A DNA stretch of 64,000 nucleotides. Origin: Dankookia rubra. Lineage in GTDB: Bacteria > Pseudomonadota > Alphaproteobacteria > Acetobacterales > Acetobacteraceae. Below the pieces are notes generated by a model that worked only from the letters and a program-made list of their open reading frames with translations, did not search any database and had not been told where the DNA came from. How positions within the stretch are numbered: position 1 is the first letter of the stretch; each line of letters begins with the position of its first letter. The stretch is from assembly GCF_004355005.1 (NCBI RefSeq), contig NZ_SMSJ01000001.1, positions 62,001-126,000 on the forward strand. The letters are read 5' to 3'. Shown in pieces: positions 45,285 through 55,203 of this stretch. Both the position numbers and the translations under genes were made by a program.

Positions 45285-46883
45285 TCAGGACTTCGACACG
45301 CCCCAAAAGAAGGGCAGTGGTCCCTTTACTACCCCCGAGACATTCGACCGCCAGGCCTGGTAGCCGAGGAAGAAGCCGGTCGGCACATAGAGCGCATTGT
45401 CCACCGCGGCCTTGTTCAGCCGGGCGATCGCCGCCTTCTCCGTCGCCAGGTCCGGCGCCTCGAACCAGTTGGTCACCTCGGCTTCCACCGCCGGGACGTC
45501 CGGCCAGCCGAACCAAGCCTTGTCGCCATTGCCGCGGATGGCGATGTAGACCGCCGGGTTGATGCAGTCGGCACCGGCATGCCAACTGTGGAACATGGAC
45601 CAGCCGCCCTGCCCGACCGGGTTCTTCATGGCGCGGCGTTGCCCGGTGGTGCCCCAGTCGGTCGCCACGTAGTCGACGTTGAAGCCGATCCGCTTCAGCA
45701 GGTCGGCGGACACGTCGCCTTGCGCCTTGGTGATCGGCTGGTCCTGCGCGACGACGCAGGTGACCGGCGTGCCGCTATAGCCACTCTCCGCCAGCAGCCG
45801 CTTGGCGAGGTCCATGTTCGGACCCTTCAGGATTTCGCCGCCATTTTCGGTGTAGAGCGGCGTGCCGGGGGTGAAGTAGCCCGGCAGCCTCTTCCACATC
45901 GCGTCGTCGTCGCCGACCAGGGCGCGCATGTAGTCTTCCTGGCTCAGCGCCGCCATGACCGCCTGTCGCGCCTTCAGGTTGTTGAATGGCGTGGTCAGAT
46001 GGTTCATGCGGAAGGTGCCGATATTGCCGAGCGGGTCGGCAATATCGGCACGGATGTTCCGATTGCGCTTGAGCTGAGGGACCAGGTCGGTGATAGGGTT
46101 CTCCCACCAGTCAACCTCACCATTCTGCAGCGCTGCAGATGCGGTAGCGGGATCGGGCATCACCATCCATTCGATCCGGTCGACGCCCATGCGCTTGCCA
46201 CCGGCCAGCCAGCTGCCCGGCTCCTCGCGCGGCACATAATCGGCAAACTTCTCGAACACCGCCTTGGCGCCGGGGACCCATTCGTCGCGCTTAAAGCGCA
46301 TTGGGCCGGAGCCGACATATTCGGTGATCTGCGTGAACGGATCGGTCTTGGCGATCCGCTCCGGCATGATGAAAGCCATCGGCGTGGAGTTCTTGCCGAG
46401 CGCCATCAGCATCTTCGGGTAGGGCTTCTTCAGCACCCAGCGGACCGTGCGGTCGTCGACCGCGATCAGGTCCTGCTGCAGCGCCTTCAGCATCAAACCC
46501 ATCGAGTCGCGCGCCGACCAGCGTGTCAGGCTGGCGACGACGTCCTTGGCCAGGACCAGGCTGCCATCATGGAATTTCAGTTCGGGCCGCAGGCGGAACT
46601 CCCAGGTCAGGCCATCGGCCGAAACCTGCTCCGATTCGGCCATCTGGCGCTGCGGGCGAAGCTGGTCGTCGAAGCCATAAAGAGTGTCCCAGACCAGGAC
46701 GGCTGCGTTGCGGACGACGTATTGCGTCCCCCAGATCGGATCGAAATTCGCCAGGTTTGCCTGCGGAACGAAACGCAGGGTGCGGGCGCTGGCGCCCTGC
46801 GACAGCGCGGGTGCTGGCATGCCGCCGAACATCGCCGCACCGCCAGCCACCGTACCGGCCCTTAAGAAGTTCCTGCGATCCAT
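45285..46883 (-). CDS. Family-5 ABC solute-binding protein 1 (nearest the permeases)
   Basis: A 532-residue periplasmic peptide-type binding protein. MDRRNFLRAGTVAGGAAMFGG is a likely Tat signal (RRNFL) with cleavage near LSQGA. The mature start RTLRFVPQANLANFDPIWGT differs from its paralogues in reading VVRNAAVLVWDTLYG instead of RNHA/RHHG. The domain markers FHDGSLVLAKDVVASLTRW, GSGPMRFKRDEWVPG and DWWENPITDLVPQLKRN are present; where most paralogues have a Cys (AKDCVAS), it has Val. It is the singleton of the set and ends in FWGVSKS. Adjacent to dppB, so it may be the ancestral partner of the permease (inference). Confidence 0.92.
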   Translation of the reverse strand: MDRRNFLRAGTVAGGAAMFGGMPAPALSQGASARTLRFVPQANLANFDPIWGTQYVVRNAAVLVWDTLYGFDDQLRPQRQMAESEQVSADGLTWEFRLRPELKFHDGSLVLAKDVVASLTRWSARDSMGLMLKALQQDLIAVDDRTVRWVLKKPYPKMLMALGKNSTPMAFIMPERIAKTDPFTQITEYVGSGPMRFKRDEWVPGAKAVFEKFADYVPREEPGSWLAGGKRMGVDRIEWMVMPDPATASAALQNGEVDWWENPITDLVPQLKRNRNIRADIADPLGNIGTFRMNHLTTPFNNLKARQAVMAALSQEDYMRALVGDDDAMWKRLPGYFTPGTPLYTENGGEILKGPNMDLAKRLLAESGYSGTPVTCVVAQDQPITKAQGDVSADLLKRIGFNVDYVATDWGTTGQRRAMKNPVGQGGWSMFHSWHAGADCINPAVYIAIRGNGDKAWFGWPDVPAVEAEVTNWFEAPDLATEKAAIARLNKAAVDNALYVPTGFFLGYQAWRSNVSGVVKGPLPFFWGVSKS

Positions 46884-46916
46884 GGTCTCTCTCTCCCAGC
46901 CCCGTCCGGCAAACCG

Positions 46917-46950
46917 CTGAGGCGCCCGGTTTCGGGCCAACCTGCCTCAG
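46917..46950. other. Strong hairpin between binding-protein genes 2 and 1
   Basis: Arms CTGAGGC (46917-46923) and GCCTCAG (46944-46950) continue into GCCCG/CGGGC, giving a 12-base-pair stem with a 6-base bulge and a GTTT loop. It lies in the 175-base gap, 34 bases upstream of gene 1. No T-run follows, so mRNA stabilisation or partial attenuation between genes is more plausible than full termination. Confidence 0.45.
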
Positions 46951-47058
46951 TTTTGGGCAGCGCGCCAGCACCCTTCGGGGGCGCATGGCTGCCCGGGCGG
47001 TGACCGGCCCGACATCCCGTGGCCGAGCTTGCATGCCCCGTGCCAGCATTCCCGCTGT

Positions 47059-48639
47059 TCAACCCCGGCGGACGTTCCAAAACAGCGCCGGCCCGCCCGT
47101 GAGCACCCCGGTCAGGCTCCGGCGATAGGCCATTGGCGGTCGCAGCAGGCCTAGCGGGACGAAAGGCGCCTCCTCCCAGACCAGGGACTGCAACTCGCGG
47201 GCAATCTGCTTCTCAGTCGTCGGGTCGGGCGCGGCGAACCAGGCGTCGCGCAGCGCCTCCCGCTTCGGGCTGGCGGACCAACCGAACCAACCATCCCCTC
47301 CGTTGCCGCGTAGCGGCTGGTGGCTGCCGGGGACGGAAACATCGAGTCCCTCCCAGGTGGTGCAGAAAATGTTCCAGCCGCCCTGCTCCGGCGCTTCCTT
47401 CTTGGCCCGGCGCTGCACCAGCGTGCCCCAATCCATTGACTGCGCGTCGACATTGAAGCCGATCCTACGGAGCGTATCGGCCGCGACCTCAGCCAATCCG
47501 TTGATCAGAGGGAAGTCGGTCGGGACCAGCAGCACCACCTTGCGGCCATCGTAGCCGGCCGCCCGCAGCGCGCGCTTCGCTGCCGCTAGGTCGCGCGGGC
47601 TGGTGAGTGCCTCAAGACCCGCCTCATTCGCCAGCGGCGTGCCTGGCGTGAAGGCACCGGCCGGCACCTGCCACAATGCCGCGTCTTCTCCGAGCGCGGC
47701 CTGCATGAAGCTTGTCTGGTCAATCGCCGGGAAGAGCGCGCGTCGGATCGCTGGGTCGTCGAAGGGCGGGTGCAGATGGTTGAAGCGCAGCATGCCGAGC
47801 GCGCCGGCGGTGTTCACCACCGCCACCGTGATCTCCTTGTGCTTGCGCAGCACCGGCAGCAGATCCGCCAGCGGCGTTTCCCACCAATCGATTTCGTTGT
47901 TCTGCAGCGCCGCGGCGGCGGTGGCCGGGTCCGGCATGATCCGCCACTCGACCCGGTCGAAATGCACCTGCTTGCCGCCGGCGAGGAAATCCGCCGGTTC
48001 GTCGCGCGGCACATAGGCGCCATGGCGTTCGTAGACTGCGATGCTGCCCGGGACCCATTCCTTGGCGACGAAGCGGAAAGGGCCGGAGCCGGTATAATCG
48101 GTGATCTGCTGGAACGCGTCGGTCTTCGCCACCCATTCCGGCATGATGGCGCACAGATTGGCGGACGGCTTGCCGAGCGCCCAGACCAAGCCGGGCCAGG
48201 GCTGCTTCAGGATGATCTCGAAGCGATCGCCGGCGGTGGCGCGCATCTCCTGCAGCAGCGCGCTCAGCCGATGGCCCAGCACGTCCCGCTTCGACCAACG
48301 GGCGATGGAGGCGATGCAGTCGCGCGCCGTCACGCGCTCGCCATCATGGAAACGGAGGTCGGCGCGCAGCGCGATGCGATGGGTCAGGCCATCGTCCGAG
48401 ACCTCGTGCGCCGCCGCCATCTGCGGCCGCGGCTTAAAGTCCTGGCCTAGTCCGAAGAGCGTGTCGTAGACCATCAGCGCGTGGTTCCGCGCGATCACCG
48501 TGGTGGTCCAGATCGGGTCGATATTCGCTAGGTTGCCTTGCGGCACGAAGCGCAGGGTCCGCGCGCTGCTCTGCGCCGCAGCCAGACCAGGCGACGCGAG
48601 CAGGGCTGGTGAGGCTTGCAGCAGGGTGCGGCGGCGCAT
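47059..48639 (-). CDS. Family-5 ABC solute-binding protein 2
   Basis: A 526-residue paralogue with the signal peptide MRRRTLLQASPALLASPGLAAAQ. It shares RRTLLQAS with gene 3 and likewise has DLLP before its third-domain helix (DWWETPLADLLPVLRKHKE). Mature start RTLRFVPQGNLANIDPIWTTTVIARNHALMVYDTLFG; FHDGERVTARDCIASIARW follows. Ends FWNVRRG. Its text is nearest to gene 3, suggesting a local duplication. It is separated from gene 1 by 175 bases, the largest gap in the array. Confidence 0.91.
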   Translation of the reverse strand: MRRRTLLQASPALLASPGLAAAQSSARTLRFVPQGNLANIDPIWTTTVIARNHALMVYDTLFGLGQDFKPRPQMAAAHEVSDDGLTHRIALRADLRFHDGERVTARDCIASIARWSKRDVLGHRLSALLQEMRATAGDRFEIILKQPWPGLVWALGKPSANLCAIMPEWVAKTDAFQQITDYTGSGPFRFVAKEWVPGSIAVYERHGAYVPRDEPADFLAGGKQVHFDRVEWRIMPDPATAAAALQNNEIDWWETPLADLLPVLRKHKEITVAVVNTAGALGMLRFNHLHPPFDDPAIRRALFPAIDQTSFMQAALGEDAALWQVPAGAFTPGTPLANEAGLEALTSPRDLAAAKRALRAAGYDGRKVVLLVPTDFPLINGLAEVAADTLRRIGFNVDAQSMDWGTLVQRRAKKEAPEQGGWNIFCTTWEGLDVSVPGSHQPLRGNGGDGWFGWSASPKREALRDAWFAAPDPTTEKQIARELQSLVWEEAPFVPLGLLRPPMAYRRSLTGVLTGGPALFWNVRRG

Positions 48640-48712
48640 GGCTCTAATCTCCGGCAGCGCCGCGGTCCCTGCCGCCGCGCACCGTGTCCCTAGCGCTGCC
48701 GAAGCTCGTGCA

Positions 48713-50284
48713 TCAAGCCTTTGACATGTTCCAGAACACCGTCGCCGGGGCACGGAAGGCCCCGGTCACATTGCGGCGCCAGGCCGATGGCTGCCAGTAA
48801 AAGCCAAGCGGGATATAGGGCAGCACCTCCATCGCACGGCGGTTCAGCGCCTCGGCCACCGGCTTCTGCGTCGCCAGGTCGGGCGCCGACAGCCACTCGC
48901 CGCGCAGCCGCTCAATCTCCGCGTCGCTTGGCCAACCGAACCAGGCATTCGCGCCGTTCGCGCGCAGAAAAAGGTGGTAGACCGGCAGCGCCAGCGACTG
49001 GCCGGAGGAGGTTGTGTGGATGATGCTCCAGCCGCCCTTCTCCACCGGCTCCTTGCTCACCCGCCGCTGCACCAGCGTGCCCCAATCGGTCGAGACCAGT
49101 TCGAGGTTCATCCCGAGCCGGGTCAGCAAATCGGCGGTGACCAGCGAGAGCGCATTGATCTGCGGATAGTCGCCGGGGGCGACCAGGACCACCTTCTCCC
49201 CCGCATAGCCGGCCTCCTTCAGCGCGGCGCGGGCGCGGTCGATGTTGCGCACCTTCAGGATCTCGCTGCCCGCCTCGTTGGCCAGCGGGGTGCCGCAGGT
49301 GAAGACGCCCTCGCAGGCTTCCCAGCCGTCCTTCTCGTTGCCGGCCACCGCGCGCATGTAGTCGCGCTGGTCCACCGCCATGGCGACGGCGCGGCGGATG
49401 CCCGGATTGTTGAAGGGCGGCTGCAGGTGGTTGAAGCGGCAGATGCCATAGAAGCCATCAAGCAGCCTCTGCTCCACGACCACCTCCCGGTTCCGCCGCA
49501 GTAGCGGCAGCAGGTCGTGCAACGGGTATTCCCAGTAGTCCTGCTCGCCCGTCGTCATCGCATTGGCCGCAGTGGCGGGATCGGAGATGATGGTCCACTC
49601 CACCCGATTGAGGCGCGGCGTGCGGCCGCCGGCCAAGCCATCCACCGGCTCCTGCCGGGGGATGTAGCCATCGAATTTGGCCCAGACGGCCCGCTGGCCG
49701 GGATTCCATTCATTGGCGACGAAGCGGAAGGGGCCGCTGCCCACCGCCTCGCGGATCTGCTGGAAGGCATCGGTGCTGGCGATGCGCTCCGGCATGATGA
49801 AGCAGGGGAATTGCGTCTGGCCCAGCGCCATCAGCAGCAGCGGCAGGGGCCGGTTCAGGCGGAAGCGGAAGCGCCGGTCGTCCAGCGCCTCGACCTCGGC
49901 GACCGCGGGCCAGAGCACCTGGGCGAAGGGATCGCGCCGCGCCCACCGCTTGATGCTGGCAACGCAGTCCTTGGCCAGCACCTTCTCGCCATCGTGGAAG
50001 CGAAGGCCGTCGCGGAGGGTGAAGGTCCAGGCCAGCCCGTCTTGCTCCATCACCCAGCCCTCGGCCATCTGCGGCCGGATCTCACCCTTGGCGTCCTGGG
50101 CGCAGAGCTGATCGTAGACCAGGAAAGCGTGGTTTCGGGTGACAACCGCCGTGGTCCAGACCGGGTCGAGGCTGGTGAGGTTGGCCTGCGGGATGACGCG
50201 GAGCGTGCGCGCGGCCGCACCTTGCGCGAAGGCCGGAGCAGGCAGTGCGGCGAGACTGGCTTGGAGCAGGGTGCGGCGGTGCAT
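48713..50284 (-). CDS. Family-5 ABC solute-binding protein 3
   Basis: A 523-residue paralogue; signal peptide MHRRTLLQASLAALPAPAFAQ. The mature start has RVIPQANLTSLDPVWTTAVVTRNHAFLVYDQL, where the others have FVPQ or FIPQ. FHDGEKVLAKDCVASIKRW and DYWEYPLHDLLPLLRRNRE mark ligand-domain segments; DYWE replaces the DWWE of most copies. Ends FWNMSKA. It adjoins gene 2 after 73 bases and gene 4 before it at 150 bases. Confidence 0.91.
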   Translation of the reverse strand: MHRRTLLQASLAALPAPAFAQGAAARTLRVIPQANLTSLDPVWTTAVVTRNHAFLVYDQLCAQDAKGEIRPQMAEGWVMEQDGLAWTFTLRDGLRFHDGEKVLAKDCVASIKRWARRDPFAQVLWPAVAEVEALDDRRFRFRLNRPLPLLLMALGQTQFPCFIMPERIASTDAFQQIREAVGSGPFRFVANEWNPGQRAVWAKFDGYIPRQEPVDGLAGGRTPRLNRVEWTIISDPATAANAMTTGEQDYWEYPLHDLLPLLRRNREVVVEQRLLDGFYGICRFNHLQPPFNNPGIRRAVAMAVDQRDYMRAVAGNEKDGWEACEGVFTCGTPLANEAGSEILKVRNIDRARAALKEAGYAGEKVVLVAPGDYPQINALSLVTADLLTRLGMNLELVSTDWGTLVQRRVSKEPVEKGGWSIIHTTSSGQSLALPVYHLFLRANGANAWFGWPSDAEIERLRGEWLSAPDLATQKPVAEALNRRAMEVLPYIPLGFYWQPSAWRRNVTGAFRAPATVFWNMSKA

Positions 50285-50434
50285 CGGCGATTCCCATTCG
50301 GCTTCGAGGTGGCAATGTCGGGGAGAAGGCATTCCCCCGGACTCTCCATCTGTTTTATGTGTCGGGTCCCGACTCCTGGAGAGGATGGATGGGGTGCGGG
50401 GAGGACAGACTTCCCCCTCCCTGATCTTCCTTCG

Positions 50435-52012
50435 TCAGGTTTTCCGGATACCCCAAAAAATGGCAAAGCCCCGGACCCGGTCCACCAGGTTCCGCCGATG
50501 CGCAGTGATCGAGTAGTAGGCCCCGGTCGGAATATACGGCAGGCCTTGCATCGCTGCCGCCTGGATACGTCGTGCGATCGCCTGCTGCGCCGGCAGGTCC
50601 GGCGCTTCCAGCCATGCGGCGCGCAATGCCTCGATCTCCGGCAGATCGGGCCAGCCGGGCGCCGCATTGGCGCCGTCCGAACGCAGTTGCAGATGCGTTA
50701 CCGGGTTGACGAAATCCATTCCCGAGGTGGCAAAGCAGGCAATCGACCAGCCACCTTGGTCGAGCGGTCCCTTGTTCATCCGCCGCTGCGCCACAGTGCC
50801 CCAATCCGTCAGCACCACATCGGCGTTGACGTCCAACCGCCGCAGCAGGTCGGCCGCCACCTGCGCCTGGGCGGTGGTGGAGACGATGTCGGTGGTGCCG
50901 ATCAGCCGCACCAGCTCGCCCTTATAGCCGGCCGCCTTCAGCGCCTGCTTCGCCCGCTCGATGCTGCGAGGCCCTTTCAGCGGCTCGAGCGCCTCGTCAC
51001 TGGCAAAGGGGCTGCCCGGGGTGAAGAACCCCATGTCCTTGACGTATTTCGCCGGATCGGGCCCGACGATGGCGGTCATGAAATCCTCCTGGCTGATCCC
51101 CGGCAGGAAGGCGCGGCGGATCGCCGGGTTGTCGAAGGGCGGCTGGCGGTGGTTGAAGCGGAACTGCCCCGGCAGCGGCATGGGGTCGATGGGCTCGAGC
51201 AGCAGGTTCCGGTTGCGGCCGAGCAGCATCTGGATTTCGGCCGGCATCTGCTCCAGCCAGTCGATCTCGCCGGCGGTCAGCGCCGCAGCGGCGGTGCCGG
51301 CGTCGGGAATAATGGTCCATTCGACGCGGTCGACATGCACCACCTTGGGTCCGGCGGTCAGGCCGCTGCCGCCGCCCGGGCTAGGCACGTAGTCCGGGTT
51401 GCGCTCCCAGACCGCGCGGGCGCCCTGGCGGAACTCGCTCTTCACGAAGCGGAAGGGCCCGCTGCCGATCGCCTCGCGGATCTGCTGGAAGGGATCGGTC
51501 GCGGCCAGCCGCGCCGGCATGATGAAGGGCTGCGGGTTGGACGGCACAGCCAGCGCGTCGATCAGCAGCGGGAAGCGCGACTTCAGCCGGAAGCGGAAGC
51601 GCAGGTCGTCGAGGGCCGCCAGTTCCTCGGTGCGCGCGGCCAGGACCTGACCCGTCGGGCTGCGGCGCATCCAGCGGCGGAGCGAGACGACGCAGTCCTC
51701 CGCCCGCACCGGCTCCCCGTCGTGGAAGCGCAGCCCGTCGCGCAGGGCAATGGTGCAAGTGCGGCCGTCGTCCTCGAGCAGGTGCCCTGCGGCCATCTGC
51801 GGATGGGTGCGGAAGGCATGGTCCACGCCATAGAGCGTGTCCCAGACCATGTAGCCATGATTGCGGATGACGTTGGAGGAGATCGCTATCGGGTCCAGCC
51901 CGCCGAGATCGGCCTGCGGCACGAAGCGCAGCACCCGCGACTGCGCCTGGGAAAAGGCTGGCGCCGCCAGCAGCGCGCCCCCTACCGCCAGCAGCCCCCG
52001 CCGGGCGATCAT
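50435..52012 (-). CDS. Family-5 ABC solute-binding protein 4
   Basis: A 525-residue paralogue. The start at 52012 overlaps the stop of gene 5 (ATGA), so these two are translationally coupled. Signal MIARRGLLAVGGALLAAPAFSQ. Mature start RVLRFVPQADLGGLDPIAISSNVIRNHGYMVWDTLYG. The third-domain segment is DWLEQMPAEIQMLLGRNRN, in which EIQ replaces DLLP; only gene 5 shares this. FHDGEPVRAEDCVVSLRRW is the central marker. Ends FWGIRKT. The pair 4/5 appears to be one duplication group with possibly different ligand contacts. Confidence 0.91.
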   Translation of the reverse strand: MIARRGLLAVGGALLAAPAFSQAQSRVLRFVPQADLGGLDPIAISSNVIRNHGYMVWDTLYGVDHAFRTHPQMAAGHLLEDDGRTCTIALRDGLRFHDGEPVRAEDCVVSLRRWMRRSPTGQVLAARTEELAALDDLRFRFRLKSRFPLLIDALAVPSNPQPFIMPARLAATDPFQQIREAIGSGPFRFVKSEFRQGARAVWERNPDYVPSPGGGSGLTAGPKVVHVDRVEWTIIPDAGTAAAALTAGEIDWLEQMPAEIQMLLGRNRNLLLEPIDPMPLPGQFRFNHRQPPFDNPAIRRAFLPGISQEDFMTAIVGPDPAKYVKDMGFFTPGSPFASDEALEPLKGPRSIERAKQALKAAGYKGELVRLIGTTDIVSTTAQAQVAADLLRRLDVNADVVLTDWGTVAQRRMNKGPLDQGGWSIACFATSGMDFVNPVTHLQLRSDGANAAPGWPDLPEIEALRAAWLEAPDLPAQQAIARRIQAAAMQGLPYIPTGAYYSITAHRRNLVDRVRGFAIFWGIRKT

Positions 52013-53592
52013 GTGCGCCGCATGTTCCAGAACAGTGCAAAGCCCGGCACGCGTCCGGTCAGGTCGCGCCGGAAAGATGTCATCGAGGTATAGGAGCCGA
52101 CCGGGATATAGGGCACCTCGTCCAGCATGGTCAGCTGGATCTCCCGCGCCAGCCGCCGCTGCGCCTCGAGGTCCGGTGCGTCGAACCAGGCATCGCGCAG
52201 TTCCTCGAGGCGGGGGATCGTCGGCCAGCCGAACCAGGCGCCATTGCCATGGCCGCGCAGCGGGAAGTTGCCGGAGGGGTCGGCGAATTCGAAGCTGGCG
52301 AAGGCGGTCAGGAAGACGCTCCAGCCGCCCTTGTCCAGCGGTTCCCGGCTGGCGCGGCGCTGTACGACGCTGCCCCAATCGGTCAGCACGAAGTCGAGGT
52401 TGACGCCGAGCCGGCGGAACATGTCGCCCGCCACCTGGGTCATCGCCGCCGGCGCCAGGATATCGGTCGGGCCGATCAGCCGGATCAGCTGGTCGGTGTA
52501 GCCGGCCTCCTTCAGCATCGCCTTGGATCGTTCGATGCTGCGCGGCCCTGTCAGCACCTCCATGCCCGCATCGGTCGCCAGCGGCGTACCGGGGGTGAAG
52601 GCACCCATCTCGGCGGAGAACAGCGCCGGGTCGGGCCCGACGATCGCCGTCATGTAGTCGGCCTGCGACACCGCGGGCAGCAGCGCTTGGCGCATCCGCT
52701 TGTCGTTGAAGGGCGGATGCAGGTGATTGAAGCGCAGGATGGCTGGATTCTGCAGGCTGTCGATCGGCTCCACCGCGATCTGCCGGTTGCGGCGGAACAG
52801 GGCCTGGATTTCCGGCGGCGGCTGCTCGTACCAGTCGACCTCGCCGGTCTGCAGCGCCGAGGAGGCGGTCGCCGCATCGGTGATGATGTGCCACTCGACC
52901 CGGTCGAAATGCGCGACCTTCGGCCCGGCCGTCAGGCTCGGCGTGCCGGAAGCGACCGGCTCATAGGCCGCGTTGCGCTCATAGGCGACGAAGCTGCCGG
53001 AGTTGTACTCGGCGGCGCGGAAGCGGAAGGGGCCGCTGCCGACCGTCTCCCTGATCTGCTGGAAGGCGTCGGTCTGCGCGATCCGCTCCGGCATGATGAA
53101 GGCGGCCGGGTTGGACGGGCTGGCGAGCGAAGGGATCAGCCGCGGGAAGGCCCGCGTCAGCCGAAACCGCAGCCGCTGGTCGTCGAGCGCGCTGAGCTCG
53201 GCCACGAGCGGCTCCAGCTTCTGGCCGTTCGAGTTGCGTTTCATCCAGCGCTTCAGGCTGGCGACGCAGTCCCGTGCCCGCACCGGTTCGCCGTCATGAA
53301 ACCTCAGGCCGCTACGTAAGGTTATGATGTAGAGACGGCCGTCATCTTCGACCGTATGACCTGCCGCCATCTGCGGCTGCGGCCGGAACTGCGCGTCCAT
53401 GCCGTAGAGTACGTCGTAGACCAACCAAGCATGATTTCGGGTGACGTTCGCCGTGGTCCAGATCGGGTCCAGGCTGGTCAGGTTCGCCTGTGGCACGAAT
53501 CTCAGTATGCGGCTGCCCGCGCTCTGCCCAACGGCAAAGCGGGGTAGTACGGCGCCCGCAGCGGCGCCGGCCAGCAAACTCCGTCGATACAT
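52009..53592 (-). CDS. Family-5 ABC solute-binding protein 5
   Basis: A 527-residue paralogue with the signal MYRRSLLAGAAAGAVLPRFAVGQ. Mature start RILRFVPQANLTSLDPIWTTANVTRNHAWLVYDVLYG. FHDGEPVRARDCVASLKRW and DWYEQPPPEIQALFRRNRQ show the EIQ version shared with gene 4. Ends FWNMRRT. It follows gene 6 after 15 bases and overlaps gene 4, so genes 6, 5 and 4 probably form one translation-coupled block. Confidence 0.91.
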   Translation of the reverse strand: MYRRSLLAGAAAGAVLPRFAVGQSAGSRILRFVPQANLTSLDPIWTTANVTRNHAWLVYDVLYGMDAQFRPQPQMAAGHTVEDDGRLYIITLRSGLRFHDGEPVRARDCVASLKRWMKRNSNGQKLEPLVAELSALDDQRLRFRLTRAFPRLIPSLASPSNPAAFIMPERIAQTDAFQQIRETVGSGPFRFRAAEYNSGSFVAYERNAAYEPVASGTPSLTAGPKVAHFDRVEWHIITDAATASSALQTGEVDWYEQPPPEIQALFRRNRQIAVEPIDSLQNPAILRFNHLHPPFNDKRMRQALLPAVSQADYMTAIVGPDPALFSAEMGAFTPGTPLATDAGMEVLTGPRSIERSKAMLKEAGYTDQLIRLIGPTDILAPAAMTQVAGDMFRRLGVNLDFVLTDWGSVVQRRASREPLDKGGWSVFLTAFASFEFADPSGNFPLRGHGNGAWFGWPTIPRLEELRDAWFDAPDLEAQRRLAREIQLTMLDEVPYIPVGSYTSMTSFRRDLTGRVPGFALFWNMRRT

Positions 53593-53607
53593 CGCCTTCT
53601 CCCGGCT

Positions 53608-55203
53608 TCAGGCGGACTTCTTCAGGCTCCAGAACAGCGGCATGCCCTTGGGCACCTCGCTGAGGCTGCGCCGGAACGCCGTGGCCTGGAAATACTGGCC
53701 GAGCGGCAAGGTCGGCGCCTCCTCGAAGGCCAGCACCTGCATCTCCCGTGCCACCGCCTTCTGCGTCGTCAGGTCCGGCGCGTCGAACCAGCGCTGCCGC
53801 AACGCCTCCATGCCCGGGGAGGTCGACCAGCCCCACCAGCCGTCCTTGCCATTGCCGCGCAGCGGCTGGTTGACGCCGGGGTTGATCACGTCGAGCCCGG
53901 TCCAGAAAGTGAAGAAGATGCTCCAGCCGCCCTTCTCCGGCGTCTCCCGGCTCGACCGCCGGGCCACCACGCTGCCCCAGTCGGTGGCGACGAACTCGAC
54001 ATTCATCCCGGCCCGCCGCAGCATGTCGTTGCCGACCTGGCCGAGCGCGTTCAGCGTCGGGAAGTCGGTCGCCGCCAGTAACACGACCTTCTCGCCCTTG
54101 TAGCCGGCCGCGGCGAGGTCGCGCTTCACCTTGTCGAAGTCACGCTGTCCCTTCAGTACCTCGAGCCCGGCCTCGCTGGCCAGCGGCGTCTCCGGCGGGA
54201 AGAAGCCGACATTGTCGCGCCAGAGGCTGCGGTCGGTGCCGGTCACCGCCGTCATGTAGTCCTCCTGGCTCACCGCCCCCATCAGCGCGCGGCGGATCGC
54301 CGGATTGTCGAAGGGCGGGTGCAGGTGGTTGAACCGGCCCCAGCCGATGAGGCCGGTCGGGTTCGGCATGTCGATCACGACGTTGCGGTTGCGCTTGAGC
54401 AGCGGCAGCAGGTCGGAGGTCGGCACCTCCCACCAGTCCATCTCGCCGTTCTGTAGCGCCGCCGCGGCAGTCGAGGCATCGGGCGTCACAATCCATTCGA
54501 CGCGGTCGAGGTTCACCCGCTTCGGCCCGGCGGTCCAGCTCGACTCGCCTTGTTCGCGCGGCACGTAGTCGGCGAAACGCTCGTAGACGAAGCGGCTGCC
54601 CTGCACGCGCTCGTCCGCCTTGAAGCGGAAAGGGCCGCTGCCAACCATGTCCGTCACCTGCTTCGACGCGTCGGTTTGCGCCAAGCGTTCCGGCATGATG
54701 AAGCAGCAAGGCGTCACAAGGCTGCCCAAAGCCTCGGCGAGCAGCGGATAGGGCCGCTTCAGGCGGAAGACGATACGGCGGTCGCCGTCGGCGGCCATTT
54801 CCTCGAGCCGTGCGAGCAGCTCCTGCCCCAGCGGGTGGCGTGCCGCCCAGCGGCGGATCGAGGCGACGCAGTCCTGCGCCCGCACCGGCGCGCCGTCGTG
54901 GAACCTGAGGCCGCTGCGGAGCGTGATGGTCCAGCGCCTGCCCTCTTCCTCGACCACATGCCCCTCGGCCATCTGCGGCGTGATGCGGAACTGCGCATCC
55001 ATGCCGTAGAGGGTGTCGAAGACCATGAAGCCGTGGTGGCGGGTGACATAGGCAGTGGTGATATGCGGATCGAGGATGCCGAGATCCGACTGCGGGATAA
55101 ACTTCAGCACCCGGCTGCCGGCGAGCTGGGCCAGCGCCGGAAAACCAAGGGCGGCGCCCGACGTCAGACCGGCGCCGCCAAGGAAAACGTCGCGTCGAAG
55201 CAT
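53608..55203 (-). CDS. Family-5 ABC solute-binding protein 6
   Basis: A 531-residue paralogue with the signal MLRRDVFLGGAGLTSGAALGFPALAQ. Mature start RVLKFIPQSDLGILDPHITTAYVTRHHGFMVFDTLYGMD; KFIPQ, TTAYVTRHHGF and DTLYG are shared with gene 7 almost word for word. FHDGAPVRAQDCVASIRRW and DWWEVPTSDLLPLLKRNRN follow. Ends FWSLKKSA. Together with gene 7 it is the most alike pair in the array. It lies 90 bases after gene 7. Confidence 0.91.
   Translation of the reverse strand: MLRRDVFLGGAGLTSGAALGFPALAQLAGSRVLKFIPQSDLGILDPHITTAYVTRHHGFMVFDTLYGMDAQFRITPQMAEGHVVEEEGRRWTITLRSGLRFHDGAPVRAQDCVASIRRWAARHPLGQELLARLEEMAADGDRRIVFRLKRPYPLLAEALGSLVTPCCFIMPERLAQTDASKQVTDMVGSGPFRFKADERVQGSRFVYERFADYVPREQGESSWTAGPKRVNLDRVEWIVTPDASTAAAALQNGEMDWWEVPTSDLLPLLKRNRNVVIDMPNPTGLIGWGRFNHLHPPFDNPAIRRALMGAVSQEDYMTAVTGTDRSLWRDNVGFFPPETPLASEAGLEVLKGQRDFDKVKRDLAAAGYKGEKVVLLAATDFPTLNALGQVGNDMLRRAGMNVEFVATDWGSVVARRSSRETPEKGGWSIFFTFWTGLDVINPGVNQPLRGNGKDGWWGWSTSPGMEALRQRWFDAPDLTTQKAVAREMQVLAFEEAPTLPLGQYFQATAFRRSLSEVPKGMPLFWSLKKSA

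Noticed and set aside
49517-52093. An 858-codon rightward open frame across the binding-protein array
   Set aside because: It is the mirror frame of genes 3 and 4, has low-complexity Arg/Gly/Ala/His composition and matches no family. Similar long mirrors at 44577-46865, 39345-41468 and 25849-28386 were dropped for the same reason.
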